A stretch of DNA of 64,000 bases from Marinithermus hydrothermalis DSM 14884 (GTDB lineage: Bacteria > Deinococcota > Deinococci > Deinococcales > Marinithermaceae), in NCBI RefSeq assembly GCF_000195335.1, contig NC_015387.1:125001-189000 (forward strand), given 5' to 3'. Position 1 is the stretch's first letter. Every line of letters begins with the position of its first letter. Of this stretch, positions 58,165 through 64,000 are shown piece after piece. The translations under genes were made by a program, and so were the position numbers. Under the pieces are notes generated by a model that worked only from the letters and a program-made list of their open reading frames with translations, did no database searches and had not been told where the DNA came from.

Positions 58165-59057
58165 GCCTTGACCTCCACACCGACGGGGAAGGCCCACAGG
58201 TACTCCCAGATTCGCGCGTCTGCTTCCGGGGGGGTGCTGGGGGTGACCTCGAGGAGGCCGCCCGTGTGGGTTAGGGGTAGGACGGAGCCCTCCACGGCCC
58301 GGAGGTGGGGGCGTTTGAAGGGTTTGGCGTGCGTGGCGTACGCGCCGCCGAGCCGGCCCCAGTAGGGCTCGAGCCGCCACCAGCCCGCGCCTTGGGTGGG
58401 GGGGAGGGTGGGGGCGAGGGTGACGGCGTGCGTGGGGTGGGGGGCTTCGGGCAGGGTGTAGGGCCGCACCTCCGCTACCGTGAACTGCCCGAGGCCGATG
58501 CTCGCGCGGCCCCCGTACCCGAGGCGGCCCACCCACTCGAGGAGCCGTACCGCGTCCTGCACGGCCTCCTCCGTGCCGTTCAGGTAGACGCTTAGGGTTC
58601 CGGCGGCGGGCCAGTAGGCTGGCTCTGTGTACAGGGCGCCTTCCTTGGCCGTGCCGCTCCGACGGTCGATCGCGAGGCGCGTGCGGGCGTGCGCCGTCCA
58701 CGCGGGGGCGGGCGAGGGTTCCGTTCGCGCCCACGCCACGAGGGCTTCCATCCCGTGCGTGGCGACCTCCTGGAAGACCTCGAGGGGCAGGAGGTCCAGG
58801 TTCTTGAGCCGCTTGCGCAGCGCGGTGTTCTCCACGTGCGGGAGGGGCAGCAGGGGGCGCGGGAGGAAGCCCGTGGGGTACGCGGAGGAGATGCGGAAGG
58901 GCGGGGGGTCCGCGCGGAAGCGCTCGAGCCACGCCTCGAGGGCCTGGGGCCCCTCGAGGTACCGTAGCGCCCAGGCCATCTGGCCCCACAACCCTGGGGC
59001 GCGGGGCGGTTCGCGGAAGGGCGCGGTGGGCTTGAGGCGCACCTCAACGACCGGCAC
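58161..59057 (-). CDS. csm4: type III-A CRISPR RAMP protein Csm4
   Basis: 298 residues. The order in the operon and RAMP features (LWGQMAWALRYLEG near the N-terminus; GRLGYGGRASIGLGQFTV G-rich loop) fit Csm4, which binds the 5' repeat tag of the crRNA and Csm1. GTG start with GGAGGGG six bases upstream, three bases after csm3. Confidence 0.92.
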   Translation of the reverse strand: MPVVEVRLKPTAPFREPPRAPGLWGQMAWALRYLEGPQALEAWLERFRADPPPFRISSAYPTGFLPRPLLPLPHVENTALRKRLKNLDLLPLEVFQEVATHGMEALVAWARTEPSPAPAWTAHARTRLAIDRRSGTAKEGALYTEPAYWPAAGTLSVYLNGTEEAVQDAVRLLEWVGRLGYGGRASIGLGQFTVAEVRPYTLPEAPHPTHAVTLAPTLPPTQGAGWWRLEPYWGRLGGAYATHAKPFKRPHLRAVEGSVLPLTHTGGLLEVTPSTPPEADARIWEYLWAFPVGVEVKA

Positions 59058-59060
59058 GCG

Positions 59061-59786
59061 TTACCCCTCCCGCACGGGCTCGAGGCGGGTTTCCTGCCCG
59101 GTTTGGGCGTCGATCTCCAGGATCTCGAGGTTCCTAAAGCGGATCTGCCCGTACCCGCGGCTGGTGGAGCCCCCGAGCGCGTCGAGCTCGAGGAGCCGAA
59201 GGCCTTTTTGCACGATTTCTTCGAAGTACTGTTCGTCCGTTTGGCCGCCGTCTCCGGTGTCGAAGACCTTGTACACCATCTCGAACTCGAACCGGGTCCC
59301 GGCGGGCACGCGCTCCATGGTGCGGGGGTTCGCGTCCCCGCCCAGGCGCGGGATGAAGACCTCCTGCTTGATCTCGGTGAAGAGGGTGCCGCGCTCGAGG
59401 TTCATCTCCTGGAGGGCCTGGCGGCTTGCGGGGGTGAGGTACGCGTCGCGCACGATGAGGCGGGTGGGGCCGCGCACGCCTTGGTCCGGGCGGGAGTCCG
59501 CCGCGGTGGAGCCGAAGACCCGGCAGACGGGGCAGTCAGCTCGGGTGCAGGAGTGCGTGTGTTTCGTGTCGTCCACCAGGTACTCGTCCCCCAGGCTCCA
59601 CTCGATCAGGCTGCGCATCTTGCCTTTGATCGAGGAGCCGGGCACGTACGGTTCGCCCGTGAGGGGGTTGCGGATCACGGGGTTGTCCACCCCGCCGATC
59701 TCCAAGCCTTCCCGGCTGCCGCCGATCCGGAGGCCGGTCTTGGCCTCGAGCTCACCGCGGATCACTTTGAGCTTCAAAAGCCGCAT
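59061..59786 (-). CDS. csm3: type III-A CRISPR RAMP nuclease Csm3
   Basis: 241 residues. The catalytic Asp34 lies in GGVDNPVIRNP, the position used for cutting target RNA every six bases. YVPGSSIKGKMRSLIE and the C-terminal GGSTSRGYGQIRF are family hallmarks, and a CxxxxCxxC zinc-type group (SCTRADCPVC) follows. The upstream extension of the frame is shadow; ATG 59786 overlaps the csm2 stop (TGATG) and has AAGGAG. Confidence 0.95.
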   Translation of the reverse strand: MRLLKLKVIRGELEAKTGLRIGGSREGLEIGGVDNPVIRNPLTGEPYVPGSSIKGKMRSLIEWSLGDEYLVDDTKHTHSCTRADCPVCRVFGSTAADSRPDQGVRGPTRLIVRDAYLTPASRQALQEMNLERGTLFTEIKQEVFIPRLGGDANPRTMERVPAGTRFEFEMVYKVFDTGDGGQTDEQYFEEIVQKGLRLLELDALGGSTSRGYGQIRFRNLEILEIDAQTGQETRLEPVREG

Positions 59787-60205
59787 CAGCTTCTCCTTTC
59801 TGCGTCCGGCGTGAAGTACGCCACCACCGCCTCCACGTACTTGACCATGGCCTCGAAGCTCTTGGGGTCCTCCACCCCGTCCAGGCACTCCGTGAGGAAG
59901 GTGGACAGGGTGAACATGTCGTTCGGGCGATTGTTGTTGTTCCGCCGCCCGTAGTAGGCCTTGGCCTTGAGGAGGCCCAGGTACGGGCGGATCTCCTCGA
60001 ACGCTGCTTCCGCGCCTTTCTCGTGCTTGAGGACGTTGTAGCGCGCCTGGAGCGCGCGGATCTCGCCGAAGTACCGCCGCACCTGGGTGGTCGCCACGCG
60101 GGCTTTCACGAGCCGCTGGGCATCCCGGTAGGCCTCTTCGCTGAACAAGTCCGCGCGCAGCCGCTGTTTTGTTTTGTCCTGGTAGTACACCTTTGCCTTG
60201 CCCAT
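59786..60205 (-). CDS. csm2: type III-A CRISPR small subunit Csm2
   Basis: 139 residues, helical and basic. YFGEIRALQARYNVLKHEKG...PYLGLLKAKAYYGRRN and the C-terminal helix KSFEAMVKYVEAVVAYF are typical Csm2. It lines the inner filament that contacts target RNA. ATG 60205 overlaps the csm1 stop (TGATG); GAGGTAA precedes it. Confidence 0.93.
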   Translation of the reverse strand: MGKAKVYYQDKTKQRLRADLFSEEAYRDAQRLVKARVATTQVRRYFGEIRALQARYNVLKHEKGAEAAFEEIRPYLGLLKAKAYYGRRNNNNRPNDMFTLSTFLTECLDGVEDPKSFEAMVKYVEAVVAYFTPDAERRS

Positions 60206-62601
60206 CACTTACCTCGCGTCTTGTAGGTCGCCCACTGCACCCACACGGGCAGGTGGCGCATCTCGAGGGACTGGTGGTTGAAGAGCGGCTCGAGGAACGG
60301 CCGTTGCGCCGCCAGGTCCTCCCGGCGGAAGAGGTAGTGCAGCTGGGGCTTGTACCGCAGCCCCTCCGGGTCCTGGGCCTCGTCCCAGCGCCGCCACAAC
60401 CGCCAAAGGTCCAGCAGCCGGTACGCCATTCCTCGCGGCACGCCCTCCTCGAAGCGGTGCGCGAGGGCCTCAGCCCGCTCGGCGAGCGAACCCAGGTCCG
60501 CCCAGCGCACCGGGTGCCCGAACACGCTCAAGCGGTCGCGCCCCGCGTGCTTCGCGGCCTTCTCCGCCGCGTGCGCGGACGCGGCGAGGTGCGGCACGGG
60601 GGTCTTGGGCCGCACGAGCACGAACCCCCCGGAGAGCGTGAAGGTGGGGTTTTGCGTGTACAGGCGGTAGAGCCGCTCCAGGTCCAGGGCGAACTCGAGC
60701 ACCGCGTCCCACGGGCCTAAGAGGAAGACGTCGTCCCCGCCCGCGTACACCGAGTAGATCAGGGGGTAGCGCCGCTGCTTCCAGGTTGCGCGGGCTCCCC
60801 AGCCGAGGCGCTGGGCGTATCGTTCCGGGTGCCGGATGAGGTTCGGGACCTCCACCGCGAAGAACTGCTCGAGCATGCGGCTGAGGCTCGCGATGCGGCT
60901 GGGGGTCGCGTAGTCCGTTTCGGCCCAGGCGAACCCGCGGCTGAACACCTCGCCCATGCGGTCCGCGTCCAGCATGAGCACGCCCAGGTACGGCACCCCC
61001 TCCGAGAGCGCCGCGAGCTCCCCGAAGGTCAGGGGGCGTTCCGGGGCGGGGGAAAGGCCCTCGTTCGGGTCATCCTCCTCCCCCGCGAGGCCCTGTTGCT
61101 CGAGCCACGCTGCGTAATCCGTGCCTTCCGGTAGGGCGCGCTGCGCGTCCTGGACGGTGGGCAGGTGCCCCAGCAAGGGGCGCACCTCGAACGGCGTGGC
61201 GCTCGGGGCGGGGTTGGGGTGGGCCCGCAAATGGTACGCGCCGCCCTTCCCGAGCGCGACGGGCACGCCGGGGAAGGCGTAATCCGCGCGTTCGGCGAAG
61301 AGGGCGATCACGGTTTCGCGCGGGAGCCGTTTCCCCACCTCCTGGTCGCGCTGGCACCCGCGGCACAAGGCGCCCGCCTCGTCCCGCACGGCGGGCCGCA
61401 CCCCGCACGCCGCGCACGGCCGCAGCGCGGCCTCCCCGAAGGGGTACGGGGTGTGGAGTTGCGTGGCGAAGGGGCGGGCCTTGGCTTGGGCGAGGGCCTT
61501 GTGGGCGGCCTGAAGCACCTCCGGGAAGGCTCGGAACCCCGCTGGGGGGAAGGCGTGCGCCGCGAGGTGCGGCACGAGCGTCGCGCCTTCCCCGAGCGCC
61601 CACGCCTCCCACGCCGCGCGCGCCGCTTCCAGGGCCTTGTGCGCTGTGGGGGTGTTCGGCAGGAGCAGGTAAAACCTGCCCCCCGCGCTCATCACGCGGT
61701 TCAAGGGCGGGAGCCCCACGCGCGCCAGCACGTCGAAGGCCAACGCCTCCGTCGCGAGGGCCACCTCGAGGCTGCGGGCGCGCAAGCGCTTCGCGATCCC
61801 GCCCGTGCCGGTCTGGGCGCTTTGGATGCGGTAGATGTGCTGCTGGATGCCGCCCAGGTCCCCGAGCACCAGGAGGAACTTCGCCTCCACCTCGCGCTCA
61901 AGGCCCTCCGGCGTGACCTGGCCGTCGGTCTCGGCGTGGTACGCCCAAAGCGCCGCGCTGATCGCCGCGGTGAGGCGCAGGTGGTCGAACAACGCGATGT
62001 CCGGTTCGCTCTGCGTGTTCGAAGGCACGCACCAAGCGACCTCCTGAAGGAACGCGGTGAGGTTCGCGAGGAGGGCCTTGAGGTCCGCGTCCTGCCGCGC
62101 GAGCTCGAGCATCCGCTCGTCCAGCCGCTCTGCGAGTTGCGCGTACGCCTCCGGGCGGACGTTGGGGTGTGCGCTAGGGTACGCGGCGTTCGGGGTGTGG
62201 GGCGCGAGGTCGTACCCCAGGCCGCTCGCTTTCGGCGGGCCGCTTAGGGAGACGCGTTGAAAGACGGGCGTGAGCGGCGTGGTGGGTGTGTGGGGCTCCT
62301 CGTTGTCTTCTTGGCCCGCGTAGTTGTCCGCGTAGTACACGGTCCACGCGAGGGGCGTGTCGGGCGCGTATCCTTTCGGGGTGCGTAGGTGGTGGTGCGC
62401 CGCGTCGTGCGCGAGGCGGTCCGGCTCGAGCCCCGCGTTCGCGAAGGCCTGGCGGTGTCGCTGCACGAACCACGCGGTGTACGCGGTGTGCGTGCGGTCG
62501 GGCAGCTCGGGGGGCGGGTGGTTCCAGTACGCCCGCTGGTACAGCTTGCCCACGTCGTGGAGTAGGCCCGCGAGGGCCGCTTCATATACCGGATCCGGCA
62601 T
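60205..62601 (-). CDS. csm1: type III-A CRISPR Cas10/Csm1 with HD nuclease and cyclase domains
   Basis: 798 residues. The N-terminal HD motif (LLHDVGKLYQRAYWNH, His15-Asp16) predicts ssDNase activity. A zinc-binding pair of CxxC (PCAACG, LCRGC) lies near 397-420, and the Palm domain carries GGDD (YAGGDDVFLL) near 620, the cyclic oligoadenylate synthase site. Both output activities thus look intact. ATG 62601 follows AAAAGGA closely and starts the family-typical N-terminus; GTG 62640 is an alternative. The divergent CARF-HEPN gene at 62781 is the likely receiver of its second messenger. Confidence 0.95.
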   Translation of the reverse strand: MPDPVYEAALAGLLHDVGKLYQRAYWNHPPPELPDRTHTAYTAWFVQRHRQAFANAGLEPDRLAHDAAHHHLRTPKGYAPDTPLAWTVYYADNYAGQEDNEEPHTPTTPLTPVFQRVSLSGPPKASGLGYDLAPHTPNAAYPSAHPNVRPEAYAQLAERLDERMLELARQDADLKALLANLTAFLQEVAWCVPSNTQSEPDIALFDHLRLTAAISAALWAYHAETDGQVTPEGLEREVEAKFLLVLGDLGGIQQHIYRIQSAQTGTGGIAKRLRARSLEVALATEALAFDVLARVGLPPLNRVMSAGGRFYLLLPNTPTAHKALEAARAAWEAWALGEGATLVPHLAAHAFPPAGFRAFPEVLQAAHKALAQAKARPFATQLHTPYPFGEAALRPCAACGVRPAVRDEAGALCRGCQRDQEVGKRLPRETVIALFAERADYAFPGVPVALGKGGAYHLRAHPNPAPSATPFEVRPLLGHLPTVQDAQRALPEGTDYAAWLEQQGLAGEEDDPNEGLSPAPERPLTFGELAALSEGVPYLGVLMLDADRMGEVFSRGFAWAETDYATPSRIASLSRMLEQFFAVEVPNLIRHPERYAQRLGWGARATWKQRRYPLIYSVYAGGDDVFLLGPWDAVLEFALDLERLYRLYTQNPTFTLSGGFVLVRPKTPVPHLAASAHAAEKAAKHAGRDRLSVFGHPVRWADLGSLAERAEALAHRFEEGVPRGMAYRLLDLWRLWRRWDEAQDPEGLRYKPQLHYLFRREDLAAQRPFLEPLFNHQSLEMRHLPVWVQWATYKTRGK

Positions 62602-62768
62602 ATCCTTTTCCAGGAATAGCACGGGCGCGGCGGACGGCACGTGCGGTGGCGCACACCGCGGGCTTCGTAACCCCCTGAGGCGCTAGGAAGCGCGGCGCCG
62701 TCCGGTATGGCCGGGGAGTGCTCGTTCCGGAGGGAATCGAGGCAAGGACGGCGCTGCAACGAGCTTTA

Positions 62769-62774
62769 TAGAAT
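62769..62774 (+). promoter_or_regulatory. -10 element of the CARF gene
   Basis: TAGAAT ends six bases before the ATG at 62781, indicating a leaderless transcript separate from the csm operon. Confidence 0.6.
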
Positions 62775-62780
62775 GCACTT

Positions 62781-63998
62781 ATGCAACAAGGAGAAGTACC
62801 CCAGGTGCTGATCGCCACCGTAGGGCAGACCCCGGACCCCGTGCTCGCCAGCCTCATGGAGCACGCCCCGGACGGCGTGATCTTCATCGCGAGCCAGGAC
62901 AGCCACCCCACGGCCGCCCTGATCCTCTCGGAGTTCAAGCGCGAACTCAAGCACCACACGATCCTCATCGAGGAACCCGAGTCCCTCACCGAAAGCTACC
63001 AAGCGGCCCGCAAAGCCCTCAAAAAAGCCAAGGAGTGGGAGGCCCGCGTCATCCTCGCGGAGATCACCGGCGGCACGAAACCCATGATCGCGGGCCTGGC
63101 CCTCGCCCTCACCGGCCAAGGCGTGACCTTCAGTTACGTGGGCGGCACCCGGCGCGACGAGGCCGGCCGCGTGGTGAGCGGACACGAAAAAATCCGCCTC
63201 CTCGAGGACCCCACCACCCGCTACTACACCCAGGAATGGAGCGCGTTCCGCCAAGCCTGGAACGCCGGGCGCATGCTCGAGGCTCAAGCGTGGCTCGAGC
63301 GCATCCTTTCGCGTCCCCTCACGCCTTCGGAGGAACGGTTTCACCGGCACCTCCTCGGGATCACGCGCGGCATGGACGCCTGGGACCGGTTCCAGCACGC
63401 GGAGGCCCTGGAGCGCTTCCGCGCGCACCTCGAGCCGGCCCTCGCCGTTGCGGAGGCCTGGCATCACGGCGCGAAGGTCCGGGTCCTCACGGCGCTCGAG
63501 GCGGCCCAGGGCTTCCTGGAGCGCATCGTGCAGGCCAAGGGGAAGCCTGTCCCGGAGTTGTTGCAGGACCTCCTCGCGAACGCGGAGCGACGCGCGCAGG
63601 CCGGGCGGTACGACGACGCGCTCGCGCGGCTGTACCGCGCGGTGGAGCTCGCCGCGGAGGTGGACTTGTACGAGCGGCACCAGCTTTGGCTTCGCAAGCC
63701 GGACGCTTGGCCGCAAGGCGTGCCGGAGTACCTGAAGGAACGCGCGCGGGGGATGCTGGGGCTTAAGGAGGTCCTGGATTTAGCGTTTGACCTGGACCTG
63801 CACTTTGGCGCGTCGGGCACGCTCGCACAGGTCCTGCGCGGCGATTACGAGCGGAAGCTCCGCCCCCTGCTGCAACGGCGGCACGAGAGCATCCTCGCGC
63901 ACGGCACGCGCCCCGTGACCCGCGAGGATTACGAGAAGATGCGGGATTACCTGCACAGCCTGGGCCTCGAGCCGGCCCCGGAGTGGCCGAGGTGGTGA
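62781..63998 (+). CDS. CARF-domain CRISPR ancillary protein, Csx1/Csm6-like (TIGR02710-like)
   Basis: 405 residues. The N-terminal CARF Rossmann fold has VLIATVGQTPDPVLASL and EITGGTKPM (Thr96-Lys100), the cyclic-oligoadenylate-binding pattern. The C-terminal part is helical with an R-x6-H sequence (R367 to H374 in RRHESILAHG), a likely HEPN ribonuclease motif. It would be switched on by cOA made by Csm1 and cut RNA non-specifically. The gene is divergent from the csm operon, with 179 bp between starts, and ends two bases before the window end. Confidence 0.85.
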   Translation: MQQGEVPQVLIATVGQTPDPVLASLMEHAPDGVIFIASQDSHPTAALILSEFKRELKHHTILIEEPESLTESYQAARKALKKAKEWEARVILAEITGGTKPMIAGLALALTGQGVTFSYVGGTRRDEAGRVVSGHEKIRLLEDPTTRYYTQEWSAFRQAWNAGRMLEAQAWLERILSRPLTPSEERFHRHLLGITRGMDAWDRFQHAEALERFRAHLEPALAVAEAWHHGAKVRVLTALEAAQGFLERIVQAKGKPVPELLQDLLANAERRAQAGRYDDALARLYRAVELAAEVDLYERHQLWLRKPDAWPQGVPEYLKERARGMLGLKEVLDLAFDLDLHFGASGTLAQVLRGDYERKLRPLLQRRHESILAHGTRPVTREDYEKMRDYLHSLGLEPAPEWPRW

Positions 63999-64000
63999 GC

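Noticed and set aside
56250-64000. CRISPR array next to the csm genes
   Set aside because: No direct repeats with regular spacing were seen on either strand in this window.

Overview
The window looks like a chromosome segment of a thermophilic or marine member of the Deinococcota, order Thermales (Thermus, Marinithermus or Oceanithermus-like). The evidence is high G+C throughout, a Thermus-type S-layer gene (one SLH domain, coiled coil, long beta-rich body), a Hera-like RNA helicase, archaeal-type phosphoglycerate mutase, a short HisG with HisZ, and many promoters whose -10 hexamer lies only 6-7 bases before the start codon (leaderless mRNAs).

Layout. 1-17,100 is core: RNA helicase, azoreductase, peptide deformylase, a membrane HD-GYP protein, a 29-residue peptide gene with its own promoter and terminator, glmS with a long structured leader, slpA, a TPR protein, uvrB, an E2-like protein, tRNA-Gly, hisZ-hisG and trmH. 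17,100-29,500 is a surface-structure locus. Two divergent transcripts for secreted proteins carry three copies of a class II cyclic di-GMP riboswitch (two in tandem on one side, one on the other). The plus-strand side continues into a PapD-like chaperone and an exported protein. Converging on it is an MSHA-like type IV pilus/type II secretion operon: major pilin, three minor pilins, a PilM/PilN (GspL-like) protein with a frame break at a C6 run, a GspE/PilB ATPase with MshEN-like (c-di-GMP-binding type) N-terminal repeats, PilC, a PilO-like protein and a large beta-rich usher-like or MshQ-like protein. With the HD-GYP gene this makes a plausible c-di-GMP circuit.

29,500-44,950 is metabolic and transport: VanW, apgM, two Hsp20 genes followed by a KhtT/KhtU-type antiporter, a ClpP-fold membrane protease, a tctCBA-prpD-prpB operon, a Gfo/Idh oxidoreductase, a saccharopine-dehydrogenase-like protein, DedA and a Na+/Ca2+ exchanger.

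45,000-56,090 looks like an accessory island of lower G+C ending at tRNA-Arg. It holds a four-gene overlapping operon: a 1,673-residue DEDDh exonuclease-DinG-RecQ fusion, two coiled-coil proteins and a beta-rich protein. I cannot match this to a named system; it is the best candidate for an undescribed defence or DNA-processing system. It is followed by decayed gene fragments, a small membrane protein and a bacteriocin-like precursor.

56,250-64,000 is a type III-A CRISPR locus (csm1/cas10, csm2-5, cas6 on the minus strand) with a divergent CARF-HEPN ancillary gene. No adaptation genes and no CRISPR array are seen in the window.
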